Part shown: positions 1 through 8,880 of the stretch, in pieces
Layout of the letters: the number at the start of each line of letters is the position of its first letter
Numbering within the stretch: the first letter of the stretch is position 1
Source: Pseudomonas viridiflava
Lineage (GTDB): Bacteria; Pseudomonadota; Gammaproteobacteria; Pseudomonadales; Pseudomonadaceae
Direction of reading: 5' to 3'
DNA length: 64,000 nt
Assembly: GCF_900580865.1 (NCBI RefSeq)
Contig: NZ_UTBZ01000052.1
Coordinates: 337,862 to 401,861, forward strand
The notes under the pieces: model-generated
What the model saw: the letters and a program-made list of their open reading frames with translations, nothing else
What the model was told of the DNA's origin: nothing
Database searches by the model: none
Program-made: the position numbers and the translations under genes

Positions 1-1384
1 GGGTGCTTCGATCCTTGCACAGGTTCACGGCAAGCTTGGCAAACACGCGCCGGACGTCGATGACGCCGAAGACCTGAAAGCCTTCTTCGCGGTGATCCAG
101 GGCTTGAACGCCGACGGTCACCTGCTGGCTTACCACGACCGTTCCGACGGTGGTCTGCTGACTTCCGTGGTGGAAATGGCCTTCGCCGGCCACTGCGGTC
201 TGAGCCTGAACCTCGACAGCGTTGCCGAGTCCTCGGCGGAAATCGCTGCCATCCTGTTCAACGAAGAACTGGGCGCAGTGATCCAGGTTCGTCAGGACGC
301 CACACCAGACATCCTCGCGCAATTCAGCGCGGCCGGTCTGGGCGACTGCGTGTCGGTGATCGGTCAGCCGATCAACAATGGCCAGATCAACATCACCTTC
401 AACGGTGACACCGTGTTCGAAGGCCAGCGTCGTCTGCTGCAACGCACCTGGGCTGAAACCAGCTACCAGATCCAGCGTCTGCGCGACAATGCCGACTGCG
501 CCGAGCAAGAGTTCGACGTGCTGCTGGAAGAAGACAACCCGGGCCTGAGCGTCAAGCTCAGCTACGACGTCAACCAGGACATCGCCGCGCCTTACATCAA
601 GAAAGGCATCCGCCCACAGGTTGCCGTGCTGCGTGAGCAGGGCGTCAACGGTCAGGTGGAAATGGCCGCTGCGTTCGACCGCGCCGGTTTCAACGCGATC
701 GACGTGCACATGAGCGACATTCTCGCTGGCCGTGTCGACCTGAACGAGTTCAAAGGTCTGGTGGCCTGCGGTGGTTTCTCCTACGGCGATGTGCTCGGCG
801 CCGGTGAGGGCTGGGCCAAGTCGGCACTGTTCAACAGCCGTGCCCGCGATGCTTTCCAGGGCTTCTTCGAGCGTAACGACAGCTTCACCCTCGGCGTGTG
901 CAACGGTTGCCAGATGATGTCCAACCTGCACGAGCTGATCCCGGGCAGCGAGTTCTGGCCGCACTTCGTGCGTAACCGCTCCGAGCAGTTCGAAGCGCGC
1001 GTGGCGATGGTGCAGATCCAGGAATCGAACTCGATCTTCCTGCAGGGCATGGCCGGTTCGCGTATGCCGATCGCCATTGCCCACGGTGAAGGTCACGCCG
1101 AGTTCTCCAGCGAAGAGGCACTGCTGGAAGCCGATCTGTCGGGTTGCGTGGCGATGCGTTTCGTCGACAACCATGGCAAGGTCACTGAGCGTTATCCGGC
1201 CAACCCGAACGGTTCGCCGCGCGGGATTACCGGTCTCACCAGCCGTGATGGCCGTGTGACGATCATGATGCCGCACCCGGAGCGTGTGTTCCGTGCCGTG
1301 CAGAACTCGTGGCGTTCGGAAGACTGGAACGAAGATGCACCTTGGATGCGTATGTTCCGTAATGCACGTGTCTGGGTTAATTAA
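1..1384 (+). CDS. purL: Phosphoribosylformylglycinamidine synthase, 3' part
   Basis: This is the C-terminal third of the large single-chain FGAM synthase of de novo purine synthesis, which makes formylglycinamidine ribonucleotide from FGAR, ATP and glutamine. The frame is already open at base 2, so the gene starts left of the window; about 460 residues are visible. The first half is the end of the synthetase domain. The last ~270 residues are the class I glutamine amidotransferase domain, with the nucleophile motif GVCNGCQMM, the HGEGHAEF segment and the [10 protein letters not shown] motif carrying the catalytic His and Glu. It ends in TAA at 1384, and a Nif3-like gene follows after 5 bases, probably in the same transcript. 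Identification is firm. Confidence 0.97.
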   Translation, partial: GASILAQVHGKLGKHAPDVDDAEDLKAFFAVIQGLNADGHLLAYHDRSDGGLLTSVVEMAFAGHCGLSLNLDSVAESSAEIAAILFNEELGAVIQVRQDATPDILAQFSAAGLGDCVSVIGQPINNGQINITFNGDTVFEGQRRLLQRTWAETSYQIQRLRDNADCAEQEFDVLLEEDNPGLSVKLSYDVNQDIAAPYIKKGIRPQVAVLREQGVNGQVEMAAAFDRAGFNAIDVHMSDILAGRVDLNEFKGLVACGGFSYGDVLGAGEGWAKSALFNSRARDAFQGFFERNDSFTLGVCNGCQMMSNLHELIPGSEFWPHFVRNRSEQFEARVAMVQIQESNSIFLQGMAGSRMPIAIAHGEGHAEFSSEEALLEADLSGCVAMRFVDNHGKVTERYPANPNGSPRGITGLTSRDGRVTIMMPHPERVFRAVQNSWRSEDWNEDAPWMRMFRNARVWVN

Positions 1385-1389
1385 GGCCT

Positions 1390-1701
1390 GTGTACAAGCT
1401 GGCGTTTTTTGTTCCTGACAGTCATGTCGAGGTGGTCAAAGGGGCTGTGTTCGCTGCCGGTGGTGGGCGGGTCGGTGACTATGACCACTGTGCGTGGCAG
1501 GTGCTTGGTCTGGGCCAGTTTCGACCATTGGACGGCAGTCAGCCGTTTATTGGCGAGGCGGGGCAGGTTGAGCGGGTTGAGGAATGGAAGGTTGAGCTTG
1601 TAGTGGCGGATGAGTTGATTGTTGCTGTTGTGGCGGCGCTCAAGTTGAGCCATCCCTACGAGACGCCGGCTTATGAGGTGTGGCGGCTGGAAGATTTCTG
1701 A
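1390..1701 (+). CDS. Nif3/YqfO-like small protein
   Basis: A 103-residue protein with a GTG start (MYKLAFFVPDSHVE). It matches the stand-alone version of the small PII-like insert domain of YqfO/Nif3 proteins, with the typical HPYETPAYEVW end. Its biochemical role is not settled; metal or ligand binding is the usual suggestion for this fold. It lies 5 bases after purL and is closed by a strong intrinsic terminator, so it is the last gene of that transcript. The GTG at 1390 is the only start that keeps the full N-terminal beta strand. Confidence 0.85.
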   Translation: MYKLAFFVPDSHVEVVKGAVFAAGGGRVGDYDHCAWQVLGLGQFRPLDGSQPFIGEAGQVERVEEWKVELVVADELIVAVVAALKLSHPYETPAYEVWRLEDF

Positions 1702-1726
1702 TCTTTCTTGCTGCTGAAACGGGAAG

Positions 1727-1758
1727 CCCGCAGATGAGTGATTGTCTGCGGGTTTTTT
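1727..1758 (+). terminator. Intrinsic terminator after the Nif3-like gene
   Basis: An 8-bp stem (CCCGCAGA 1727-1734 with TCTGCGGG 1745-1752) is followed by six T at 1753-1758. It lies 25 bases after the stop codon at 1701. Confidence 0.9.
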
Positions 1759-1793
1759 GTTGCCCCCCGATTTTCCAGGCAATGGGAATCCAA

Positions 1794-1820
1794 TGTGGGA
1801 GCGAGCCTGCTCGCGAAGGC
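1794..1820. repeat. REP element, family A (single)
   Basis: TGTGGGAGCGAGCCTGCTCG plus CGAAGGC. This palindromic REP recurs throughout the window, usually as an inverted pair; here it is single. Confidence 0.85.
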
Positions 1821-1861
1821 GTCGTATCAGGCAATGATGTTCTGGCTGATCGGGTACATAT

Positions 1862-2190
1862 CCGTTGCTGCGGTAACGGCTTCTTAGGGTTCCGCCCTTA
1901 CGGCGGGTCACCTTTTCCAAACGCCGAAAAGGTAACCCAAAAGGCTTGCCCCAACGTTCGGCCCACTCGCTAAAGCTCGGGGTTCCTTCGCTCCGGAATT
2001 CATCCGGGCGCATCGCCTACGGTTTGCTTCGCTGCACCTCCTCTCGATGCATTTGGCTACGCCAAACGGTCGCTGCGCTCCCACCCCCGGATAAATCCCT
2101 CCACTCAGCCTGCCGACGGGGCCGGTGGATCAAGATCAAAAGCAGGCGAGCTGACACTCGGCCTATTGAGTGGTGAAGAGCACGGGGTGT
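1862..2190. repeat. Long dispersed intergenic repeat
   Basis: This non-coding stretch of about 320 bp (GGTTCCGCCCTTACGGCGGG ... CTGACACTCGGCCTATTGAG) resembles a dispersed intergenic repeat I recall from many P. fluorescens-group genomes. It contains short mirrored words such as GGGTTCCTTCGCTCCGG and the pair CGGTTTGCTTCGC / CCAAACGGTCGCTGCGCTCC. The ORFs crossing it have no recognisable protein features and are probably chance products of its GC-rich composition. Family assignment is from memory; it occurs only once in this window. Confidence 0.55.
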
Positions 2191-2280
2191 TCGGCTTTGG
2201 TTTTGTGGTGGATTCGCCCCTCAACGCCGCCCGCACAGCCCTCTCCCGAGGGAGAGGGAGCCGATTTTTGGGCTTTTCAG

Positions 2281-2600
2281 GATCTGAATTCGACTCGGTA
2301 TTTCACGTCAGCGTAGATCCACCAAACACCCCGGTCAGTCCCCTCTCCCTCTGGGAGAGGGCTAGGGTGAGGGGCTTTTGATCTGTTTCAGAATCTGAAT
2401 TCGACTCGGTATTTCACGTCGGCGTACATCCACCAAACACCTCGGTCGGTCCCCTCTCCCTCTGGGAGAGGGGAGGGTGAGGGGCCTTTGATCTGTTTCA
2501 GGATCTGAATTCGACTCGGTATTTCACGTCGGCGTACATCCACCAAACACCTCGGTCGGTCCCCTCTCCCTCTGGGAGAGGGCTAGGGTGAGGGTTTGTT
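2281..2600. repeat. Three tandem copies of a ~111-bp repeat
   Basis: Copies begin at 2282, 2393 and 2503 (periods 111 and 110). Each runs from ATCTGAATTCGACTCGGTAT through CCACCAAACACC to a palindromic CCCTCTCCCTCTGGGAGAGGG and GAGGGG end. The last copy is cut short near 2600. The same unit appears once, reversed, at about 13727-13830, and its palindromic half recurs near 52080-52210. Confidence 0.9.
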
Positions 2601-2691
2601 TCTGGCTGTTTAATGATGTGTCGAATAGACAGAGTCTTCCCACAAGGTTTTCAGGTTGTCCGTCGGACGTCGGGTCTCTAGTCTTTGGTTG

Positions 2692-2873
2692 TCACCGCAA
2701 ATCGGTGATCGGGTGTGAGAACCCGGTAAGAGGTTTTAATCAAACGTCAGTAGCACCATAATCGCCGCCAGCTCATTTGCTGCCGGTGATGTTCTATGGC
2801 GGCTGTGTGCGGGCGGACTTCGGTTCGGCCGGGTTGATCTCTTACCGGTTTCTCACTCCGCACATAGCTGCCA
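2692..2873 (+). promoter_or_regulatory. Structured leader with two crossing stems (pseudoknot-like)
   Basis: Directly before the DUF6124-type gene. A small hairpin TCACCG/CGGTGA (2692-2697, 2703-2708) is followed by two long stems. Stem 1 pairs 2715-2732 (GTGAGAACCCGGTAAGAG) with 2839-2856 (17 of 18 positions). Stem 2 pairs 2797-2812 (TGGCGGCTGTGTGCGG) with 2858-2873; all 16 positions pair if two G-U wobbles are allowed. The arms are ordered L1-L2-R1-R2, so the stems cross as in a pseudoknot. Wobble pairing favours RNA over a protein-binding DNA palindrome. Function is unknown to me. Confidence 0.5.
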
Positions 2874-2933
2874 CCTCTTCGTCGCGTGAGAAACGACCAG
2901 TGATGGCTCAATCATTGATTAGAGATCATTGCA

Positions 2934-3293
2934 ATGACTAAGCCCGTACCCGATCCACCCGAAACCAAAACCCCACTCGAAGAAGCCCTCCGCGCCGAAG
3001 ACCAGGCCCGAAACCGCGAAGCCATCAAACGCGCCCTCGACTTCTACCTGTGCCCCGAACCCGCAAAGCCCCGCCGACCGAGCACCATGTTCATGGTCTG
3101 CCCAGAGGTCGACACCGAAAGCCTGCTCGCTCACGCCTGCGAATCGTTAGCCTCGGCAAGCGCTGCTACCAGCAACTTTGCCAATGAGTTAACCGGCCTG
3201 CAGCGCAGCACCGCGCTAGGCATCCAGCAAATCATCATGCTCGCCGTACTCGCGGTAAACCGGGCGCTGGATCGAGTCGATCCACAAACCTGA
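2934..3293 (+). CDS. DUF6124-type hypothetical protein
   Basis: A 119-residue soluble protein with a Pro/Glu-rich N-terminus (KPVPDPPETKTP). The conserved core (PSTMFMV, then DTESLLAHACESLASAS, then IQQIIMLAVLAVNRALD) is what I recall of a Pseudomonas-restricted family annotated DUF6124. The second half is predicted to be two amphipathic helices. There is no signal peptide, catalytic motif or obvious partner gene. Members are usually multi-copy in fluorescent pseudomonads, and this one sits behind the folded leader at 2692-2873. Function is unknown. The start ATG at 2934 has only a weak Shine-Dalgarno sequence. Confidence 0.75.
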   Translation: MTKPVPDPPETKTPLEEALRAEDQARNREAIKRALDFYLCPEPAKPRRPSTMFMVCPEVDTESLLAHACESLASASAATSNFANELTGLQRSTALGIQQIIMLAVLAVNRALDRVDPQT

Positions 3294-3309
3294 CGATCGC
3301 GTCATCGTT

Positions 3310-3380
3310 CATCGCCAGCAGGCTGGCTCCCACAAGGAGAACAATGCGCAACCTGTGGGAGCCTGGCTTGCCAGCGATGG
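3310..3380. repeat. Inverted REP pair (CCAGCGATGG variant)
   Basis: CATCGCCAGCAGGCTGGCTC (3310 on) faces TGTGGGAGCCTGGCTTGCCA plus GCGATGG (3354-3380). This is a head-to-head REP pair just after the DUF6124-type gene. Confidence 0.8.
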
Positions 3381-3422
3381 CGACCTGATAGCCGACCTGA
3401 TTCTTCGGGTAGATAGCTTCCC

Positions 3423-3522
3423 TGTAGGAGCTGTCGAGTGAAACGAGGCTGCGATCTTTTGCTCTTGCTTATGATTGTAAAAAAGCAAAATCAAAAGATC
3501 GCAGCCTGCGGCAGCTCCTACA
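3423..3522. repeat. Inverted pair of family-B repeat
   Basis: TGTAGGAGCTGTCGAGTG...GCTGCGATCTTTT at 3423-3460 faces its reverse complement at 3493-3522 (AAAAGATCGCAGCCTGCGGC then AGCTCCTACA). It lies in the convergent gap between the DUF6124-type gene and nagE and could act as a two-way terminator. Confidence 0.8.
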
Positions 3523-3538
3523 GGGGTGATGTGTGGGG

Positions 3539-5254
3539 TCAGACTTTGGCACTGACCTCGCTGCGGTTGACCAGCGCTTCCAGCGCCCCACTCAAACTCG
3601 CCGCCTTATCCCCTACCAGCAAATGCCAGATCCCACCATCCAACTGGCTGACGCCGTGACACCCCAGATCCTTCAACTGCGTTTCAGACAACGCCTTGCC
3701 ATCCACCAATTGCAGGCGAATTCGCGTCATGGCAATGCAATCCAGTTGCAGCACGTTGTCGCCGCCACCCAGTGCATTCAGCCATTGCTGCGCTTCCGAA
3801 CCCGCGATCACGACAGCTTTCGGTTCATCGACCACCGCCACGGGCTCAGCAAGAACCGCCCGGCCTAACGCCGGCATCGCCAGGCGAATTTCATCGGCAA
3901 TACTGTCCGCCATCGGCCCCACAACAACCTGCAAACTCCCACCTTTACCCGGACGCACAACCGCCATCGCACCCAACGCTTTCAGATCCGCATCCGACGC
4001 CTTGTTGCGATCAACCATCTCCAACCGCAACCGCGTGGTGCAGGCGCCAACGGTGAGCAAATTCTCCGCTCCGCCCAATGCCTTGATGTAAGCACTGGCC
4101 CGTTCGTTTTCAGTAAGGACCGCTTTCTCAGCAGCAGCGACATCCTCACGCCCCGGCGTCTTCAGATTGAAGCGACGAATACAGAAATCAAACACCGCGT
4201 AATACACCACGGCATAGGCCAGTCCGACCGGGATCACCAGCCAGCCATTGGTCGAGCGCCCCCAACCCAGCACCATGTCGATGAAACCACCGGAGAAGGT
4301 GAAACCGAGGTGGATGTTCAGCGCATTGGTAATCGCCATCGACAACCCGGTCAGCAACGCATGCAGCAGATACAACAGCGGCGCCAGGAACATAAAGGCG
4401 AATTCAATCGGCTCGGTCACCCCGGTCAAAAACGAAGTCAGCGCCATCGACAGGAAAATCCCGCCCATCACCTTGCGGCGTTCTGGCAAGGCATTGCGAT
4501 ACATCGCCAGGCACGCTGCCGGCAAGCCGAAGATCATCATCGGGAACATGCCGGTCATGAACTGGCCGCCCTTTGGATCGCCGGCGAAGTAACGCGAAAG
4601 GTCACCGGTCACCAGCGCTCCCGTGGTGGGGTCGGTGAAGTTGCCGAACACAAACCACGCCATGTTGTTGAGGATGTGGTGCAGGCCGGTGACGATCAGC
4701 AGGCGGTTGAACACACCAAACACGAACGCGCCGATGCTGCCGCTTTCCATCATCAAGGCGCCGAAGCTGTTGATGCCATGCTGGATTGGCGGCCAGATAT
4801 AGCCGAACACCACACCGAGGCCGACCGCTGCAAACCCGGTGACAATCGGCACAAAGCGTCGTCCGCCGAAGAACGCCAGATACTCCGGCAACTTGATGTC
4901 CTTGAAGCGGTTGTACAGCGCACCGGCCATCAGACCGCTGACGATGCCGGCGAGCATGCCCATGTTGATGCTCGCATCGAGCACCTTCAGCGTGGAGATC
5001 ATCACCAGATAACCGATCACTCCGGCCAGGCCGGCGGTGCCGTTGTTGTCCTTGGCGAAACCGACGGCGATGCCGATGGCGAAGATCATTGCCAGGTTGG
5101 CGAAGATCACCTGACCTGCGTCGTGAATGATCGCGATGTTCAAAAGGTCAGTGTCACCCAGACGCAGCAGCAGGCCGGCAATCGGCAGGATCGCGATCGG
5201 CAGCATCAGCGCGCGGCCAAGGCGTTGCAGGCCTTCGATAAAGAGTTGGTACAT
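3539..5254 (-). CDS. nagE: PTS N-acetylglucosamine EIICB permease
   Basis: A 571-residue membrane permease that takes up N-acetylglucosamine and phosphorylates it, receiving phosphate from the EIIA-HPr-EI fusion encoded just upstream. Residues 1-~370 are the multi-spanning EIIC domain. An EIIB domain follows, with phosphorylation site Cys405 in CTTRLRL. A second EIIB-like domain (~485-571) has lost the normal register: Cys506 lies five residues before the conserved Arg instead of three (CIAMTRIRL), so it is probably not a phosphate carrier. The start ATG at 5254 gives the expected N-terminus MYQLFIEGLQRLG. It is the last gene of the nag operon. Confidence 0.93.
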   Translation of the reverse strand: MYQLFIEGLQRLGRALMLPIAILPIAGLLLRLGDTDLLNIAIIHDAGQVIFANLAMIFAIGIAVGFAKDNNGTAGLAGVIGYLVMISTLKVLDASINMGMLAGIVSGLMAGALYNRFKDIKLPEYLAFFGGRRFVPIVTGFAAVGLGVVFGYIWPPIQHGINSFGALMMESGSIGAFVFGVFNRLLIVTGLHHILNNMAWFVFGNFTDPTTGALVTGDLSRYFAGDPKGGQFMTGMFPMMIFGLPAACLAMYRNALPERRKVMGGIFLSMALTSFLTGVTEPIEFAFMFLAPLLYLLHALLTGLSMAITNALNIHLGFTFSGGFIDMVLGWGRSTNGWLVIPVGLAYAVVYYAVFDFCIRRFNLKTPGREDVAAAEKAVLTENERASAYIKALGGAENLLTVGACTTRLRLEMVDRNKASDADLKALGAMAVVRPGKGGSLQVVVGPMADSIADEIRLAMPALGRAVLAEPVAVVDEPKAVVIAGSEAQQWLNALGGGDNVLQLDCIAMTRIRLQLVDGKALSETQLKDLGCHGVSQLDGGIWHLLVGDKAASLSGALEALVNRSEVSAKV

Positions 5255-5277
5255 GGCGTTTGTCCTTGTTGTTTTTG

Positions 5278-7791
5278 TTAGCGCAGAGGCCAATGTTGAT
5301 GACAGGCGTGACGCACGGCGGCGGCGCTGCTGAGTTTGAGCAGGTCGCGGCTGAGGCGCTGGCATTCGGCTTCGTGCACCTGGCGCACGCGATCCTTGAT
5401 TTCGCCGATCTGCACCGGGCTGACCGACAGTTCGGTTACGCCCAGACCGATCAGCACTGGCGTCGCCAGCGGATCGGAGGCGAGGGCGCCGCAGACGCCG
5501 ACCCAGCGCTTGTGCACCGCCGCGCCTTCGCAGGTCATAGCGATCAGGCGTAGTAGCGCCGGGTGCAGGGCGTCGACACGGGCGGCCAGACCGGCGTGAT
5601 CGCGATCCATGGCCAAGGTGTATTGCGACAGGTCGTTGGTACCGATCGAAAGGAAGTCGGCATGTTCGGCCAGTTGTTCGGCTTGCAACGCGGCGGCGGG
5701 GACCTCGATCATCACACCGATTTCCGGGCGCTGCGTAATGCTCATCTCCAGGCACAGCGCATCGACGCGTTGGCGGATGTGCAGCAGTTCATCGACTTCG
5801 GTGACCATTGGCAACAGGATCCGGCAACGACGCAGCGGGCTGACTTGCAGCAGTGCGCGCAATTGTTGATCGAGGATTTCCGGACGGGCCTGAGCCAGAC
5901 GAATTCCGCGCAGGCCGAGCACCGGGTTGGCTTCGATGGGCAGAGGCAGGTATTCGAGTTGCTTGTCGCCGCCGACGTCGATGGTGCGGATGATTACTGG
6001 GTGATCGCCCATTGCATCCAGCACGCCTTGATAGGCCGCACGCTGTTCCTCGACATCGGGTGCGGTCTGACGATCGACGAAGAGAAACTCGGTGCGCAGC
6101 AGACCGACACCATCGGCACCGTTGGCGAAGGCATCTGCCGCTTCACCGCTGGAGGCAACGTTGGCGACGACTTCGATCACCACTCCATTGCGGGTTTCGG
6201 CCGGTAAATGGGCTTTGGCTTGTTGAGCATCGCGACGTTGCTGACGGTCGATTTGTGCTTGCTGAACTTCAGCCAGGCGTTCGGCATTTGGCGTCAGTTC
6301 GAGGCGACCACCGTCGGCGTCGAGCACCACCGATTGCCCTTGCGGTTGATCAAGCAATGCCGAACCCAATGCAACCATGCACGGCAGACCTTTGCCGCGC
6401 GCCAGAATTGCCACGTGCGACGTCGCGCCACCCTCAGCCATGCACAACCCGGCGACACCTTGCGCGCTGAGTTGCAGCAGATCCGACGGTGTCAGTTCAT
6501 GAGCGGCAACAATTGCACCCGCTGGCACGTCGTAATTCCACGCCTCGCCGAGCAACGCACGCAGCACGCGTTGTTTGAGGTCGCGTAGATCATTGGCACG
6601 TTCCGCCAGCAGGGCGCTGCCGGTGTGTTGCAGGACTTCGCACTGTACGTCGATCGACTGGCTCCAGGCGTGAGTCGCCGCCGTGCCTTGTTCGATGGAT
6701 TGCTGTGCAGCATCGAGCAGTGCCGGATCTTCCAGCAGTGCCAAGTGCGCGGCAAAGATTGCTTCTTCGTCGGCATTCTTGTGTTTTTTCGCTTGGGCGA
6801 GGGTGCCGTCGATTTCACTGCGCACCTGATTCAATGCAGTGTCGAGCGCCTGCAGTTGTTGCAACGGATCATGATTGCCCGTATCCACCGGCAAACTGAT
6901 CGCGTTCAAACGAAACAGCAGCCCGCCGACCAATCCCGGTGCAGCGCACACACCGTGCAACACGCCAGCCTCGGCCGGGCGTTTGACCAACACGACATTC
7001 ACCGACGCCGCAGCGTGACAGTCATCCGGCAGCGCCGTGGCCAACGCGGTGAGCAACGCTTGCAGCGCCGCTTCGGCATCCGGCCCCTGACAGCTGACCT
7101 GCACTTCATCCTGCTCGCCAACCGCCAGCCCCATCAGACCGATCAGGCTGTTGCACGGCGCCGATTTGCCGGCGAAATGCAGCTGCGACTGGCTTTTGAA
7201 ACCTTGCGCCGTCTGACGAATCAGCGCAGCGGGGCGCGCATGCAAACCGCCTCGATGCGCAACCAGCACATGACCGTAAACCTCAGGCCCGGCGATTTCT
7301 TCTGCATTCGCCGCCGAAGCGTTGCGCGCAACGATGTGCAACAACGGCTCGCCGACTTTCACCGCTTTCAGCGTGATCGGCCGCACCTGAAAGTCCTGGC
7401 TGTTGGTCAGGATCAACAGGCTGACGAGGCTTTTGCATTGCTGGCCGACCTTGTCGAGGTCATAGCGCAGCAACGGCTGGCCCTTGCTGACGCGCGTGCC
7501 ATCCTTGACCAGCATCGAAAAGCCTTCGCCGTTCAGTTCAACGGTGTCGAGGCCAAGGTGCAGGAGGATTTCCGCGCCGTTATCGGCCCGCACAGTGAGT
7601 GCATGGCCGGTGCGCGCGACGTGAATGATCACCCCGGCGCACGGCGAGTACAGCGTGTCGTTGATGGGGTCGATGGCAATCCCGTCTCCCATCGCGCCGC
7701 TGGCGAACACCGCGTCCGGGACTTTGGCGAGCGTGAGCACCGGGCCGCTGAGCGGGGCGCTGAGGGTCAGCTCTTTATTGTTGTTGTGCAT
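5278..7791 (-). CDS. nagF: PTS EIIA-HPr-EI fusion for N-acetylglucosamine
   Basis: An 837-residue cytoplasmic fusion carrying all soluble phosphotransfer steps from PEP to NagE. Domains in order: EIIA of the glucose type (1-~150; His78 in LLHLGLDTV, second His63), HPr (~172-260; His184 in GGLHARPAA), and enzyme I (~278-837; active His459 in GGATSHVA). Further enzyme I motifs are GVGLLRTEF and the C-terminal GVCGALASDP PEP-binding region. It is separated from nagE by 23 bases and follows the SIS deaminase gene. The layout matches the P. aeruginosa nagF/nagE pair (PA3760/PA3761) as I recall it. Confidence 0.93.
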   Translation of the reverse strand: MHNNNKELTLSAPLSGPVLTLAKVPDAVFASGAMGDGIAIDPINDTLYSPCAGVIIHVARTGHALTVRADNGAEILLHLGLDTVELNGEGFSMLVKDGTRVSKGQPLLRYDLDKVGQQCKSLVSLLILTNSQDFQVRPITLKAVKVGEPLLHIVARNASAANAEEIAGPEVYGHVLVAHRGGLHARPAALIRQTAQGFKSQSQLHFAGKSAPCNSLIGLMGLAVGEQDEVQVSCQGPDAEAALQALLTALATALPDDCHAAASVNVVLVKRPAEAGVLHGVCAAPGLVGGLLFRLNAISLPVDTGNHDPLQQLQALDTALNQVRSEIDGTLAQAKKHKNADEEAIFAAHLALLEDPALLDAAQQSIEQGTAATHAWSQSIDVQCEVLQHTGSALLAERANDLRDLKQRVLRALLGEAWNYDVPAGAIVAAHELTPSDLLQLSAQGVAGLCMAEGGATSHVAILARGKGLPCMVALGSALLDQPQGQSVVLDADGGRLELTPNAERLAEVQQAQIDRQQRRDAQQAKAHLPAETRNGVVIEVVANVASSGEAADAFANGADGVGLLRTEFLFVDRQTAPDVEEQRAAYQGVLDAMGDHPVIIRTIDVGGDKQLEYLPLPIEANPVLGLRGIRLAQARPEILDQQLRALLQVSPLRRCRILLPMVTEVDELLHIRQRVDALCLEMSITQRPEIGVMIEVPAAALQAEQLAEHADFLSIGTNDLSQYTLAMDRDHAGLAARVDALHPALLRLIAMTCEGAAVHKRWVGVCGALASDPLATPVLIGLGVTELSVSPVQIGEIKDRVRQVHEAECQRLSRDLLKLSSAAAVRHACHQHWPLR

Positions 7792-7857
7792 GGCTCGGTC
7801 TCATCGGTTAGATCTCGGTTCGATGTCCCCTGTAGGAGCTGCATCAATCAGCAGTTG

Positions 7858-8880
7858 TTAGTGCGTGCGGGTCACTTTGCTCAGGTGGCGCGGCTGATCC
7901 GGGTCCATGCCACGGGCCACGGCCAGACCAGCGGCCATCACGTAGAAACTCTGGATCGCCAGAATCGGATCAAGGGCCGGGTGTTCGGCGCGGGTCAGGG
8001 TCAGGTCGCGCTCGGTCACGTCATCCGGTGCGGCCAGCAACACACGAGCACCGCGTTGACGCATTTCTGCTGCCAGACTCAGCAGGCCAGCCTGTTCGGC
8101 GCCGCGTGGAGCGAAAACCAGCAACGGATAGTGTTCGTCGATCAGTGCCATCGGGCCATGACGGACTTCGGCGCTGCTGAAGGCTTCGGCCTGAATCGCC
8201 GAGGTTTCCTTGAATTTCAGCGCCGCCTCTTGGGCGATGGCGAAACCGGCACCACGACCGATGACCATCAAACGCTCGCAATCACGCAACGCTTCGATGG
8301 CTAGGCTCCAGTCCTGTTTGGCGGCTTCGCGCAGGCCTTCGGGCAGGGCGTTGCCGGCTTCGAGCAATTCGCTGTCCTCTTTCCAGTGCGCGATCAAACG
8401 GGCGCTGGCGCTGAGGGTGGCGATAAAACTCTTGGTCGCAGCGACGCTGCTTTCAGTACCAGCGAGCAGCGGCACGCTGAATTCGCAGGCAGCTTCCAGC
8501 GGTGAATCGGCAGCGTTGACCATCGACACACTGAGCGCGCCACGTTTGCGCAACAGGCGCAGGCTGTTGACCAGATCCGGGCTCTGCCCCGACTGCGAGA
8601 ACGCGAACGCGACCTGACCGCTGACCTTCAACGGCGCTTGCTGCATGGTCACCACCGACATCGGCAGCGACGCTACCGGCACACCGAGTTGCTGCATGGT
8701 CAGGTAGGCGAAATAGCTCGCCGCGTGGTCGGAGCTGCCGCGTGCGACGGTCATTGCCACTTGCGGTGGCTGCCGGCGCAGGCGCCCGGCGATCTCAATC
8801 ATTTGTGGGTCGAGCTGTTGCAGTTGGGCTTGCACGGCCTCGAACGAGGACAGCGCCTCCTCAAGCATTTTTGAAGTCAA
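7858..8880 (-). CDS. SIS-domain glucosamine-6-phosphate deaminase (NagB-II/GlmS2 type)
   Basis: A 340-residue tandem-SIS protein lacking the glutaminase domain of GlmS. In this context it most likely converts glucosamine-6-phosphate, made by NagA, to fructose-6-phosphate and ammonia. Visible motifs are ARGSSDHAASY, SQSGQSPD, TESSVAATKSF and the sugar-phosphate segment SAEVRHGPMALI. A GGAG sequence lies 6 bases before a TTG at 8880 but 18 bases before the ATG at 8868, so the TTG start is preferred. The gene overlaps the end of nagA by 20 bases, indicating translational coupling. An isomerising aminotransferase role is the alternative annotation. Confidence 0.88.
   Translation of the reverse strand: MTSKMLEEALSSFEAVQAQLQQLDPQMIEIAGRLRRQPPQVAMTVARGSSDHAASYFAYLTMQQLGVPVASLPMSVVTMQQAPLKVSGQVAFAFSQSGQSPDLVNSLRLLRKRGALSVSMVNAADSPLEAACEFSVPLLAGTESSVAATKSFIATLSASARLIAHWKEDSELLEAGNALPEGLREAAKQDWSLAIEALRDCERLMVIGRGAGFAIAQEAALKFKETSAIQAEAFSSAEVRHGPMALIDEHYPLLVFAPRGAEQAGLLSLAAEMRQRGARVLLAAPDDVTERDLTLTRAEHPALDPILAIQSFYVMAAGLAVARGMDPDQPRHLSKVTRTH

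Noticed and set aside
1381..2013. 210-codon minus-strand frame over the Nif3-like gene and repeat
   Set aside because: It covers the antisense of a conserved small gene, its terminator and a dispersed repeat.
2281..2600. Possible CRISPR array
   Set aside because: The unit is ~111 bp and head to tail with no unique spacers, and no cas genes are present.
6625..8304. 559-codon plus-strand frame opposite nagF and the SIS gene
   Set aside because: It is the antisense shadow of two strongly conserved genes; high GC at third positions keeps the opposite frame open. No domain is recognisable.
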